From NCBI GenBank assembly GCA_950295325.1, contig OX485805.1, forward strand, positions 47,330,758-47,394,757: a DNA stretch of 64,000 nt, written 5' to 3'. Below are positions 1-12,300 of the stretch, in pieces. Source of the stretch: Polytrichum commune. Taxonomy: Eukaryota; Streptophyta; Polytrichopsida; Polytrichales; Polytrichaceae. The translations under genes and the position numbers were made by a program. Position 1 is the first letter of the stretch, and each line of letters opens with the position of its first letter. The notes beneath the pieces were generated by a model. That model was given only the letters and a program-made list of their open reading frames with translations, was not told the DNA's origin and did not search any database.

Positions 1-89
1 AGGTTATAAATTCCTTCCGTTGAATCCTCAAAGAAGTGTTTTTTTTTTATAAATTCACACTGATACAAGTCGCAATTGCTGCTGTCTAC

Positions 90-410
90 GGTAGATGGGT
101 GTTAAAAGGTTACTTTTTCCAACTAGCCCACATCCTCTTAGGATATGAAAGACACAATTAGTACAAGATGGTAATCAAATCCAAATCGAGGCCATGGCCA
201 ATTTCCTCATAATGTCGAAGCTCACATGAAATATCTTGTTCATTATTAAAATGAAGATTCTCATTCTTGTTTAAATGCTCATATAGGTCCTCCCAATTCT
301 GTTGACTAGTGACCCTAGAAGAGTTAGCATATATTTGAGCACGTAGACTAATCTCTTTTTAAAATATGTATTTTTGTTGTCCATTCTTAGATCCACACCT
401 AACCAACAAA
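90..410 (-). mobile_element. E-family repeat, copy at 0.1 kb
   Basis: Starts GGTAGATGGGTGTTAAAAGG and includes CAACTAGCCCACATCCTCTT, AAATGCTCATATAGGTCCTC and GATCCACACCTAACC. The same order of words is seen at 53419-53745. The opposite end is not preserved. Confidence 0.55.
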
Positions 411-805
411 ACTTGATTCTCATGCTCGTGAGTGATGACACACAACTTCAAAAGCTGTCTGCATAATTGGGCTCTTGTGCGGATCAAATCAGTAAGTTAC
501 TGTATGTTTTATGATATTGTCAAAGCTGGTGCAGAGTACTTCAATATCAAAAGCATGAATCTTATACTTACCGTTTGGAAATAATGCCTAGCACTTGTTT
601 CTTTGACCATGAAGGATCCCAAAATGTGCAGTCAGAGCTTGAAATTAAATGCAACATAATTTCAAAATTGCGATGGTGGATCTTAGAAGAACGTATGTGC
701 CTCTTCATTCAACCATCTTTCATTGCACTTTTCGAAGTTCCAAATTCTTACATAAACAACTCTGAAAGAATCGCTGCAGTATCTCAATCGGGAATGCACA
801 TAAGC

Positions 806-1215
806 AAGGTATATGGGCCTCACGTGGTCACTCTTCTCTAACAGACAGCTATAATTGAGTGGTATAAGGTACGTGGGCCTTATTCGGTTACTTATCTTTC
901 ATTAGACACCTATATTTGAGTGGTGTGTAGAGAGGGGAAGACCTAAGAATGGAACCCAACATGGCATTTTTTTTAAATAATTTTTTGAAGAGATTGGTCG
1001 TCGTGCTTAAAATTTTATGCAACGCTCTAGACTTGATGGTCAACATAATTAGGGACCTGAATTTTCATGATTGATTTAAGGGAGGTCCAATTTTCAATCC
1101 AATGTTTTGTTGATGCTTCATCATAGACTTGCTATCGCAATACAAGTTTCGTTGTGTAAATCTAGTTGGTAGAAGTTGGAGAACATGAAAAACAAACCGA
1201 ACCGCACCCACATAC
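806..1215 (+). mobile_element. E-family repeat with a duplicated terminus
   Basis: The E end GGTACGTGGGCCTTATTCGG begins at 868, preceded by a 61-bp tandem copy of the same end (806-866, GGTATATGGGCCTCACGTGG). Both continue into [AT]TTGAGTGGT. The body runs to about 1215 and resembles 20815-21095 (GTTGGTAGAAGTTGGAG[AG]ACAT). Confidence 0.55.
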
Positions 1216-1824
1216 CTACCTTATGGCAAGGCCTACCTTTAGTATATTCGAACATGTCAATACAACACATAGGAAATTGAAATTAGGCACAACAACACAT
1301 TTGCCTCAATAATTGAGTGTTTTTTAACCCATCTTGATCTAAGGTATGTAGGTGTTATTCGGATTCTTTTCCTCTAACACCCACATTTCCTCATAAGAAA
1401 CTATGTTGGTGTAAGGTTGAGGCATCTATAACAAATAAAATAAGAGAGTTTGCATGTGGAGTCATAGTGGGGAATTATTTTTTTTGCGAAGGGAAACATA
1501 TGCTAAGGAGGATGCGATTTTCTTTTGCTTTTTTTTAATCATGAACATGAAAATTGCTACATATTTTGAAGTGTAGATTTTAGGATTACACATAGTCGAT
1601 CTATAGGTTAACCCATAACCGCTCACCTCAATGCTACTTCTTGGCTATGACAATCATCAAAACTGTTATGAGGTTCGTCATAAGCTGCCAGCACATAAAA
1701 TTAAACTTTTTGTTCGCCAAGAAAATATAGATCTCATCTACGTCAGCATCACATGAACCCAGTGAGGGGTTGAATGGGACATGATCGACTATGAATGCCT
1801 TGACCAATGATCAAGGAGATTTTT

Positions 1825-2302
1825 GAGCATAATCGGTTGGAATCCCAGTGTTTGCAAGTCCAACAAGTTACATGTTGACATCCTTCAGTTTTCTATATTA
1901 ATTTGAGATATATTCTCCATAGATTCTTCATAAATGATCGGTAATTCTCCTGAAATCTCCAACTTTAACCGGTTATTTCTTAAACTCAACCGGTTCATCT
2001 GTAATTAACTGCCGGTTCTCCCCGATCATTGGCCTTCGACCTTACCGATTGCACTGTAATAATAATAAGAAGAATGATGTTTGGGTGGTGGTGGTGGTGA
2101 TTGCAGTCAGAGTACATCACAAACTCACAGCTATTTTCCAGCTACTATCAATTTCCGTAAAGTAAAATATACTACAAATGAACACTCCACTTGTAATCTT
2201 GACCTCGCTCTCTTCAAGCATTTTATATGTACCTAATAGCTAATGGATTTAGAACCACTAGGATCTTGACCAACTATGCCCAAAAACTTTCCGGGCACTG
2301 GT
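1825..2302. repeat. Two B-family fragments in opposite orientation
   Basis: 1825-2045 is a + strand B copy (TACATGTTGACATCCTTC, TTTAACCGGTTATTTC, ACTCAACCGGTTCATCTGTA). 2240-2302 is the left terminal part in reverse (GGATTTAGAACCACTAGGAT, TATGCCCAAAAACTTTCCGG). A (GGT)n run lies between them. Confidence 0.6.
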
Positions 2303-2439
2303 ACGTGAGGTTATTGAAAAAGTCTATGATATTTTTCCGTAGCATATTTTGAAATCGTTTACATCAATTGCCTACATCGTTCAATAAGATTTATAAAAGT
2401 ATAGTTGTAGAGGTTGTGTGCACAAAGTCTGATTAGTGT

Positions 2440-2813
2440 TATAATACCAAGGTAAGCTAGATGTGCCTAATGGAGGTTATTCATTTGAGTGGTATGTGGT
2501 TAGGTATGGCTCCAAGAATGGATATCAACATACGTATGTTTAAAAGAGATTGGAATATGTGTTCAAAATATGATAATCGTTCAAGGTTCAATATAATCGG
2601 GGAGATTTTAGATATGACCACTTCACGAGCATGAAAATCTTATCTTTGTTGTTAGTTAAGGCATTCATATGAGCTTCAAAAATCATGAGGAAAGTGACAA
2701 CAACCTCGATTTGGATAGGCTAACCATCTTGTACTAATCGCGTGTTTCATACCCGAGGAGAAGTGGCCTAGTTGAGAAAAGTAAACCGTTGAAGACCTAT
2801 CTACCTTGAAATG
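2440..2813 (+). mobile_element. E-family repeat, complete-looking copy
   Basis: Contains TTTGAGTGGTATGTGG near the left end and finishes CCTAGTTGAGAAAAGTAAAC, then GACCTATCTACC, the complement of the E end GGTAGATGGG. Length about 370 bp. Confidence 0.55.
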
Positions 2814-2981
2814 GTGGCTACCCATCTTTGGGATCCAGTTTATGTGACCTTAAAGTATGCCATGATGGTAGATGTCGCAGACTCCCATGCTAATAGAGTT
2901 ATCCTTGAAGTTTCTCAAAAAATTGTTTTTTAGGTAGGGAATTCTTCCGTACTTTTGACTTTTTTAGGATGTTTATTGAGT

Positions 2982-3210
2982 GTTCAGGTGGTGTGGGAAC
3001 CCCTAATTTTGGTGAAATGAAAGGAAGGCATTTGACATTGCCCAAAAGACAGCTCTATAATAATGAACTCCTTGCCAAACTTTTGAGAGCATCATTTTGG
3101 GTGCTTTCAGGAGTTTGCCAAGGAATTGGTTTTAATATAGTTGTCTTTGACCAAAGTCAAACGCCTCCCCTTCACTTCACCAAGATTAGGGGTTCCAACA
3201 CCACTTGAAC
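2982..3210. mobile_element. Foldback MITE with roughly 70-bp inverted repeats
   Basis: Left arm GTTCAGGTGGTGTGGGAACC (2982) pairs with the complement of the right arm, GTTCAAGTGGTGTTGGAACC (ending 3210). Pairing continues through CCCTAAT.TTGGTGAA.TGAA to TTTGAC and CAAA.GACA. The loop is about 80 bp. The open frame across it (2969-3208) is incidental. Confidence 0.8.
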
Positions 3211-5051
3211 CATCCTCACACTTTCAAAAATGTCGAAAGTGGCACGCCCAACTCCCCACCAAAATATGAGTATTTAAGAGACTCTTTGATTAAATCTAAT
3301 AGGTATGGGTCCTCGGATCAAGGGATAAATTCAAGAAGACCAAACATGTTCATCAAATCTTTGTCAATAGCATAGGCATCTCCCACCCCCAAAAATCAAA
3401 ATCATGATGACATGGATACCATCTCATTACACTACAAGGTTTCCTTAGTTGAATCGAAGTACGTTTCTTCCCAACAAAAAGGATATTTGACCTATGACTT
3501 GTCGCAATGTGCTCATTGACAATTTGACATAGATAGAGCATCAAGAGATGGTGCTTCATTCAAAAACTTTCCACTCTACACTATCTATATCTGAATTTGA
3601 TTCTTTTTTGTACATTACTACGCCCTTGAAGTGGGTGTTTTAGGACACACCTCATGAAGTATATTTTGGGACTCTTCTTGAAATCAAGGATGAATTCAAA
3701 CCAATTCATGTCGATGGTTTGGTAGGCCATCCTTTTGAAGTTTGGACGTGCTGCTCTAGACGTTGGATGCCTACGATAGGTTAATACGTATTAGGTTCAT
3801 CTTGACCGTAAAAAAAAGAAATGATCATTGTTCCTAAACCCACGATTTGTCAACCTAACTTTGATTTTCTTGATGATTTGTCCTTTTATATAACACATAA
3901 CAAATTCAAAGTTGGCATCGAAGACAACAAGAATATTTTCAATAAGAATGGATGACGTCAGTTCTAAGATCGATTTCCAAGAAATTTGTTCATCACATGT
4001 TGGGATTTTTTTATCAATATTTTGATGTCATTTCATTTTAATGAATGTGACAAAAAAAAAGTAACCACTTGGGTAAAAAAAAAATTTGCCACAACTCTTC
4101 CAAAGGGGATTCTCAATTCGAAATGATGGGATCTTGCTAGAAAAATACGTATTTCTAACCACTTTTTGATTCGCACAGGTAGTTATTGATACTTTCTACA
4201 ACCTCTATAACCTTGGTCACATTTTATAAATGGTTACTCTTTAACATGGCATGAAGTGCTCACATTTCAAGTGACATTTTCACAACTTGGTAGCAAGTGT
4301 CCAACAATCTACAATATTGTAATTGTAAGCAACCCTATCAAGTTTCTTATCAAATCAACAATGACATTCAAGATTACGATGAGTTTCAAAATCAAACCAT
4401 GTAACTTCACAATTCCCTCAAAGAATACAGTTGAAGAATATAAACTCGAGGGATACTCATTACATATATTACATTTATAAACACACGGATGTGATTCTTT
4501 GACGGTGTCTCACAACTCCTCTTCTTCATGATCATGCTTAAGAAACCCTTGGCAAAGCTAATTGCTTTTGTGAACATCCTCATATACAATGATATAGGAC
4601 CTTCAAGAGCTACTATGGGACAAAATGTTGCCACAAAGTGCACCTATTGAAATGGAATTAATTTCATTTTAGGGTTTGGGAAGCCACAAGGCTAACGGCT
4701 ATGGCACGACACAACTGACTACTGCAAAAGTGACAAGTGATGTGAGCCATGTGCACTTTTCATCCCACTCAACGTCCAATTATGTACTCTTGCTATGGCA
4801 ATGGGGCCCACTCCCTTGCCATCAAGGGGCCCACTAATAAGTAAAGAGTATTGTACCCAAACCAAATGTAGTACAAACTAAGTGTTTGTCTCCTTTCAAA
4901 AGCTCATTGTTATTCGGGTGTCGGATTAAGAAAAGGAATCGAATAACATCCGCAAACTTTTATATTAGGATTAGTGCATTGTGCAATGTTATCCAATGAA
5001 TTTAAGTGAAATAGGTGAATTTGTATGTGAAGGTGGACGTGCTCACAATAA
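3211..5051. other. Intergenic, no gene seen
   Basis: AT-rich with scattered old repeat-like words. Open frames are under 80 codons and unrecognisable. Confidence 0.5.
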
Positions 5052-5557
5052 GGGCCACTTCACACACGAGCCAAGAGCCATGACCATGGAACTTTGAGAG
5101 CCCAAAAGAAAGAGTCCAAAGGCCGTCCCAAGACACCTCCAACATCATGTATTGTGGTCACGGACCCTCAAGTGTGGTGTGAAGTCATACGTGACCAGGC
5201 CCTCAACCAAATGCTATTTCAATGAATTTCTATTCACGCAAGTTCTCACGCATGATAAAAACAGAATAAAAACCAACGGTTGTGAACGTTCGGAGTGCCA
5301 TGGTCTCCCGATGGTTTTGTGTTAGGCCTACCTTCAAGAGGTGGTTTTTGAAAACAATCCAAGTGACCATGAAACATGATCCATTGGATGCCAAGTAGGA
5401 ATCCATGTAGACTTTTACATCCATCTTTCATGCACAAACTCCGTTGGTCCCTCAAGTGGAGTGTGGAGCGAACTTGGACCGGCTCCGCCATTTCCACCAA
5501 TGAGAGTGCTTGACGTGTAATGGTCACGGGCTCTCAGTCTCATGTGTAAAGTGGCCC
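5052..5557. mobile_element. D-family MITE, copy 1, 506 bp
   Basis: Terminal inverted repeats: GGGCCACTTCACACACGAGC at the left, and GGGCCACTTTACACATGAGA reading inward from the right. Internal words are shared with the copies at 8652 and 13179 (GGCCGTCCCA, CGTTCGGAGTG, CAAGAGGTGGT). The flanking TAA/TTA may belong to the inverted repeat. Confidence 0.75.
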
Positions 5558-5649
5558 TTACCCACCTACGTACCAAATGGAAAATAGCCTTACTCATGTA
5601 CATGGTAGATGTACATTGTATGCTTTGGTGACATGGGGCTTCTTAGTGT

Positions 5650-6160
5650 CTACATAAACTCATCTACTGTGGATAAGGGCTCCGGTAAGACCTTAGGATA
5701 ATACTCCGCTTTCGGTACATAGAGGTGTATGTTGTATTTGCTCCGGGGATAGTTTTGGGGATATTCGATTGAGATCCTAGTGTTTTCAAGTCTAACTACA
5801 CTAAATATGATATTAGTGTTAGATACACTAAATACGAACAGTAAACTAAATATCACTAACCCTATGAAAGTAAGTAACATTAAATGTAAACTCAAACACT
5901 AAATATCATCTATGGTAATATGTGAAAGTTACATGCACGAATTTAGTGTTTAGTAGGAAAGAGGTGGCAACAAGGAAGGCGGCGGTGACGCATTTATGTC
6001 TAACACTAATTATCAAAGAATTAAAAATTAGTGTTGAGCATAATAGGGTGGTAAAACACTAAATATCATATTTAGTGTAGTGGTCACAAGTTGATATTCT
6101 TTGGTTATTTCTCTAATGATTTGAGGTATATTCCACATATTCCTTTAAAACGATGGGTGA
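5650..6160 (+). repeat. B-family repeat split by C element C1
   Basis: GAGATCCTAGTGTTTTCAAG before the insertion and AAGTTGATATTC, GAGGTATATTCCACA, CTTTAAAACGATGGGTGAG after it match the order of words in the uninterrupted B copies. Confidence 0.55.
5796..6080. mobile_element. C-family MITE C1, 285 bp
   Basis: The left end is CTACACTAAATATGATATTA and the right end read inward is CTACACTAAATATGATATTT. It is inserted in a B repeat. Confidence 0.65.
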
Positions 6161-6469
6161 GTTTCCTAAGCATATCATATTCAGTTGTATGGTTTCATTC
6201 TATGTTTAGCATATGACAAGGGCCTTCACTATCTTACCTTCATGGGAAGGAACTTGGATAACACGAGGAAACTAATGCCGGTACGAATAATGAATAGTGC
6301 TAGGAATATGACTCTACCCAAATTTTCAAGTGTCAGCCTACATGTATAAATAATAAATGAATAATCTTACTTTGTTTGAGGGACTCATAGAATATAATTG
6401 GCATATTCCACAATCACGGAACCGACCCACATGATTGAATAATGCTACGAAGTCGGTTCATCTATAATG

Positions 6470-7632
6470 ACGCTAAATATGATATTCAGTGTTGCATGGT
6501 ATTTAGTGTCATATGGTAACTTTCCGGATGACACTTCTTATGAATAGGTGAACAAATACCGTCACGGCTGATGGATGAGTTCATCCATTGGCCAATACCC
6601 TACCGTCTCTTGTCAGCAACTTGCGATGAAATATTGGCATGGGATGTTTTGAAATTTGGATGAAAAAATCACTTGGTACGTGACAGTAATTGCAACACTG
6701 TAAATCGATAATCCCCCAGAAAATTTACAAGGAATGACAAATAATGTTGGGGTTAACATTTAGTGTTGGTGATGCTACACCGTGGTTTTCAATTACTGTT
6801 TTCCCTCTTTAGTATGACACGATTGGGAAACACAAAATAAGTCGTATTATCGAGGTGTCATCTTCTCATTAATATGCCAAATGGCATAAAATTGTCGTAC
6901 TATTGAGGGAATACAAAAACATAAGTAATATGAGCTTTTATATATATACACACACACACACACAACAAGTTTTAGCAATATAGACGGTATGAAATAATAA
7001 CTTATAACTCCAAACAAATACAAATATTCTCAAGAACTCTTAAAATTGGAGTCCACAAATCTTTGGTGTTGCCTACCCAAGTTAGCAACTGCCATCTTGT
7101 CTAAATTCCCTACTAACTTTTGAAAACTAATAATTTCATTAACATCAAAATATAAAGAGTTCTCTAATAAGAAACTAGCCAACAATGATGCATGCTCTTT
7201 AGCATCAAGATATCGGTGATACTATATCACCCGTATACAAGGCAACATACTAGGCAGGAGGCCACTCTAACCCTAACCATTCCATTCTACACTAGTCACC
7301 CTAATTCTCATTAAGTTCCCAATGATAAGCGAAGTTCCCAAGTAGTTTCCAAGTGAAATGGATGTATTCTAGATGTACATAACATAGATGAAAGGAAACT
7401 TTAGCATTAACTACCTCTTCAATATGACAAAATGGAGATTCCTAAATGTCGCATGATCGAGTGTCGTAGTCATATAAAAGAGGGAGTTTTGGACTAAAAA
7501 GTTGGGTCTCGCAAAAATATGTCGTAATATCGAGGGTGTCATATAAACGAGCGTCGTGTTCATGAGGTTAGACTGTAGTATGGAGCCAAGACCGATGAGA
7601 AGTGGTGACACTAAATATCATGTTTAGGGTAG
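6470..7632 (-). mobile_element. C-family MITE C2, interrupted by a pogo-type MITE
   Basis: 6470-6795 and 7576-7632 together (383 bp) match the reverse complement of the 373-bp element at 48724-49096: ACTTCTTATGA, CAACACTGTAAATC, AATTTACAAGGAATG, GTTAACATTTAGTGTTGGTG, ACACCGTGG, then after the gap GGTGACACTAAATATCATG. The element between is bounded by TA on both sides. Confidence 0.7.
6796..7575. mobile_element. pogo/Lemi-type MITE, copy A, 780 bp
   Basis: Starts CTGTTTTCCCTCTTTAGTAT, ends GAGGTTAGACTG, with TA at 6794-6795 and 7576-7577. Closely related to 24384-24930 (TATGACACG.TTGGGAAACAC, GAGGGAATACAAAAACATAA). Confidence 0.65.
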
Positions 7633-8375
7633 CAATCAGGTCTCCCCCGTTCATTGGCGGTGGGGTCGTCGGAAGGGGCTTCAAGGATCAGGAGACCTAG
7701 TCTTGCCATCAGTGATGAGCACCTCCTGCAGTGACACTGGCCACACCGGGGGGGTCCAGCCGGGGCCCGGCCGGCTCGGGCCCTCCGGATCATGGGCCGG
7801 CCATCCAGGTGCTCATCCGGGGCACTAGAGACACTGTCCCAAAGGCCCTCGGCTGGCTAGATGCACAGGGGTGTCATATTCACGAGGTTAGACTGTAGTA
7901 TGGAGCCAAGACCGATGAGAAGTGGTGGCACTTAATATCATGTTTAGGGTAGCAATCGGGTCTCCCCCGGTCATTGGCGGTGGGGTCGTCGGAAGGGGCT
8001 CCGATGATCGGGAGACCTAGTCTTGCCATCAATGATGAGCACCTCCTGCAATGACACTGACCACACCGAGGGGTTCCAGCCGGGGCCCACCAAGCCCGGC
8101 TGGCGCACACCCTCCGGATCATGAGCCGGCCATCCAGGTACCCATCCGGGGCACTAGAGACGCCGTCCCAAAGGCCCCTGACTGGCTGGATGCAAAGGGG
8201 TGCCATATTCACGAGGTTAGACTGTAGTATGGAGCCAAGACCGATGAGAAGTGGTGACACTAAATATCATGCTTAGGGTAGCAATCGGGTCTCCCCCGGT
8301 CATTGGCTGTGGGGTCGTCCAAAGGGGGTCCGAGGATCGGGAGACCTAGTCTTGCCATCAATGATGAGCACCACC
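7561..8375. repeat. GC-rich tandem repeat, about 2.5 copies of 320-329 bp
   Basis: CA[TC]GAGGTTAGACTGTAGTAT starts at 7561, 7881 and 8210. Each unit contains the right end of the pogo MITE, the right end of C2 (ACTAAATATCATG.TTAGGG), a B-like piece (TCTCCCCCG.TCATTGGC) and a very GC-rich segment (CAGCCGGGGCCC, GGCCGGCCATCCAGG). The tandem duplication therefore happened after the nested insertion. Confidence 0.85.
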
Positions 8376-8554
8376 TGCTGCAGTTAAGTTACATCGTCCT
8401 CATGGAGTCGGATTCATACAACTGCTTGCTAGGCTGGAAACCAAACCATCCACACACTATCATCAATTCAACGTTTTTGGACGGCCAATAAAACGGGAGT
8501 TCGGAGAGGACACCATCAATGCACGGGGGAGGACCGACCGCATTTGTTATATAT

Positions 8555-8637
8555 ATATATGAACCCGGTTGAAGCTCAAGACTTGAGGAGAATCACCAAC
8601 TCTTCTAACGGAATCCGTGGAATATACCTTCGATTCA
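8555..8637 (-). repeat. B-family fragment (reverse)
   Basis: Words ACCCGGTTGAAG, GAGGAGAATCACC, CTAACGGAATCCGTGGAATA match the complement of B (TATTC..CAGATTCC, CCTGAAG, AACCGG). Confidence 0.45.
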
Positions 8638-8651
8638 TAAGACAACAATGA

Positions 8652-8964
8652 GGGCCACTTCACACATGTGCCACGAGCCGTGACCATGAAAATGTGAGGG
8701 CCCAAAAGAAAAAGTGTCCAAAGGCCGTCCCAACACACCTCCAACATCATGTAGTGTGGTCACCGACCTTCAAGTGTAGTAGTGTGAAGTCATATGTGAC
8801 CGGGCCCTCAACCAAATGCTATTTCAATGAATATTCTTTTCCAGCGGGTCCTCACACACGATAATATAGAATAAACGAACGGTTGTGAGCGTTCGGAGTG
8901 TTGTGGTCTCCCAATTTTGTGTTAGGTTTACCTCCAAGAGGTGGTGTTTGAAAATAGTCCAAGT
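8652..8964. mobile_element. D-family MITE, copy 2, truncated
   Basis: Matches D copy 1 from its left end (GGGCCACTTCACACATG) to AATAGTCCAAG at 8964, where B-type sequence (TTTTCAAACTTG) takes over; the right 190 bp are absent. Confidence 0.7.
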
Positions 8965-8998
8965 ATTTTCAAACTTGTTCCACTAGTTCATTTGTAAC

Positions 8999-9390
8999 CA
9001 CACTAAATATTGTACTTAGTGTCAGCGATTCTATTTGTTTTGCTCGATACTAACTGTCAATTGCCCGTGTAGTATCACCAACACTAAATGTAAACTCAAA
9101 CATTATTTAACATTCCTCATACCAAGTTTTAGATATTACAGATTTACAATGTTGCGTTTATTGTCTTCCTCTAAGTGAATTCTCATCCAAATTTCAATCA
9201 TCCATGACAACATTTCATTACAAAAAAATGTTAGGATGCAGAGTATGCTAAACTTTGGTAAGTATTTCATTATGAAAATGTAAGTTAGGATGAAAATACT
9301 TGTAAACTTAATCATAAGAAATGTCATTAAAAAAGCTACCACAGTGACATAAAATATTGTAGGGCACTCAATACAATATCTAGTGTAGTG
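8999..9390 (+). mobile_element. C-family MITE C3, 392 bp, in a B repeat
   Basis: Left CACACTAAATATTGTACTTA; right end read inward CACTACACTAGATATTGTAT. Interior words are shared with the 48.7-kb copy (TGTAGTATCACCAACACTAA, ACATTCCT). B sequence flanks it on both sides (TTCATTTGTAAC before, CCGGTTCATTG after). Confidence 0.65.
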
Positions 9391-9394
9391 GCCG

Positions 9395-12300
9395 GTTCAT
9401 TGACACCATTGAATATTTGACTCACGGACTTTCTAGGAGCCTTATAATAGGCACAGTGACTGGCAACTAGGATTTGCTACTAGAGCCCAGGAAGTATCTT
9501 TTGTTTTGAGTTAGATATACGGAAAATAAGCTGATTCAGTCAGAAAGAGTGGCTTGAAATTTGTGCAATGTTTTTTCAGAAAAGGAGTAGAGGACATGAT
9601 GAGGAATGCAAGTCGTTCTGTAATTCGATTCCCTGGAAATAAGTAGTTATATTTTCTCAAAGAGGCACGTAAGTCAAACCCCTTTTTTTTGTACATTAGA
9701 GTCTCCCTAAAATGAGCATCAAATCGTCCTACTATGAGTGCAAATGCACACAAAATGGTTAACTCAATAGCACCCAAAAGTGATCGCAAGTGGTGTTAAA
9801 TCAACATCTATCCAGCTAATTATTGCATCTCTCCTATCATTACATCCTTTTTAGGTCACCACTTTTACAGTTAGTCCAAATAGGAATCATTCCGCCCCTC
9901 GTATAGTGCACTAATAGTGGTCATTCACCTTATTGAAAACATTTATGGGTTGTTAAATGGGGATTCATCTCTCTGCACATTCCAAAGGCTTCTTCTTACA
10001 CTAAACTTTGAAATGTAGCAACTATTTCCTAATCCAAGGATTGTACCACACTTGTAACATTAGATGATAAGAAAGCAATAATAAGAATGCTCAATTGCAA
10101 GGTTGAAAAACCAAATGATCCACCCTTACCAACATGCCTAAGGGAACGAGTAGCATGTTTGTCCATAATTAAAGTACCTTCCACTTTTTGAGCTTTGAAA
10201 TGTTCATTGATGCTCATCCTCCAAACTGTCAAAGACATAATATGATGTCATCCAAGTTGTTTAGTTTTGCAAACCACCACACATACTATGTTTGGCAACC
10301 ACCTTCCAAAGCATCTTGGGCATAGAGATTTGTAAATAATCACAAGTTTCAACTTGTCATTGCATGTCGTGTTTACAACAAGAACAAGAGTGAGACGGTC
10401 GTTCTGATTTTTGTGCCCACAAACTTTTCCTTGCGCTTAGTGTCTTGTTTGGTTGGGCACAATAACATACACCAGTCCCATCTATATTGTAAACATCTTT
10501 TGGTGCCATAACCAATGCGGAGGAGGCTAGTGCTTACCAAATTGTGTGAAAGTTGTGCAAATGTGGTCATCAACACTGTAATTGTTGAAATTATAACTTG
10601 AATTAAATGCATCCTTCACTTCAGATTGCCGTCACCTCCAGAGCCAAGAAATTGAAAAGTGGCATGGGCAAATCTAGGGTATTGAGATGGCAAGGACTAA
10701 AACTTTCAATCTAAAAAGATGTGAGATTTAGGTGTGAGGACAAATTTTGAATCAAGCAGAGAATCAAATAACTTCATATTTCTAGTTTGTATGCAATAAT
10801 TCTCTCTCTCCAACAACTTTGGCCATTGGATCGAATCAAGAGTCATCTCATATGGTTAGCAATAGCAAATCACAAAGCTAATCATCATTTCAAATCTCCC
10901 AATAAGCATTAAGGTGGAAAAGTTCTAAGTGGTAAAATTGAGGATTCACATTCTCTATAAGTGATCACATTAGTACTCCAAATTATGTAACTAATGAGCG
11001 TTTAATCTCATCGACACATGTGTCATTTTATTGTTAATTCTTGAGTAAAATCCTTGTCATATATCACTCACATATAAGTGGCATATTAAGAAGAGTGACC
11101 ACATAAGGTTCACATAAGTGAATTGCAAAAGGCCGGGAGAGAGGGGGGGGGTGTGGCTTCATAGTGTCTAGGTTAGCTTATCCATCGTGGACGAAGGGGC
11201 TCTAGTATATGGAACTTCCATATAGATTAAGGGCCACTTCGCTCCAATTGGATCCCTTGAACTAATTCGGGATATCATAAGCCATAATTTTAGTAAAATC
11301 ATCTCTATATAAAACACTATAATATATTTTCACCTTCCCAATGGATGAATCTACCTACACCAGGTATTACTAGTTGGGATGTTTGGGATAATACTGTGAG
11401 CACATGAAGTTGGAAAAGGACAATAAGAACGGACCCTAATGTCAATTGCTTTAAAAAGAAGAATAAAAAAGAAAGTGGGACACTGGAGGCGGAGGAAAAA
11501 TAAAAATAAAAATCTTCTATTGGTTGTTGGTTCATTTGACTTTGTGAACTGCATGAAGGAAGTGTGGGTGGTATTAGCAGAAAGTGGCTTTGATGCACCT
11601 ATTTATTGGGATTTTGGATAATCAATCGACGTATATCCATGCACACAAGTGACTCCAATAGCTGGTGGTATCGCGGACATGATGGTATAGTATGTAAAGT
11701 ATTTGACCCTAGTGAGGGCACTGCCAATTCCAACAAAAACAACCAATCAATAGTTGGATTGGATCATGAAACGTCTCGTTCAAATTACCAATTGCAATTC
11801 ACAAAGTTTTTTATTTCATATTTTAAAACAAAAAGAATCCCTAATGTCACATGAAGATGTTTAGTCCCAATAATCATTTCTAGAAAGGTGGATGGTGATA
11901 CAAACTGATTTAATTTTCACTTAAATTGCACTCTGGTAGTAGATGGAATATGTATCTACTTGTGACCAAGATTCGCATTAGAATTCAACAAGGAGGTTTC
12001 ATTCGTGTTATAAAGATGTATTATAAATGGGTGTGCAACCTAGGAACGTTTTTCACCGGTTCAATGCAAAGGAATAAAAAAAAATTGTGATGATAAGAGT
12101 TTCCCATGTCCAAATTTATCTTCTCAAAAAACAAAATGTTATAAGTAAGTTCGTATAAAAGATTTTGATGCAAAGGTTGCATGGTTGGGATCCTCCAATG
12201 TCCCAAAATTGTTTTAAAATGATATAAACGTCAGTGTAATATAGGAAATGCACATCAATTCATTAGGGAACTTGACACAAAGGCATTGACCATCATTGAA

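Noticed and set aside
5230-5603. Overlapping minus-strand frames in D copy 1 (and similar ones in copy 3)
   Set aside because: Several overlapping frames are open in the same MITE; similarity between copies is explained by the DNA repeat.
7561-8375. CRISPR-like array
   Set aside because: Units are over 300 bp, in tandem without spacers, in a plant genome; it is a tandem repeat. No CRISPR array was seen anywhere.
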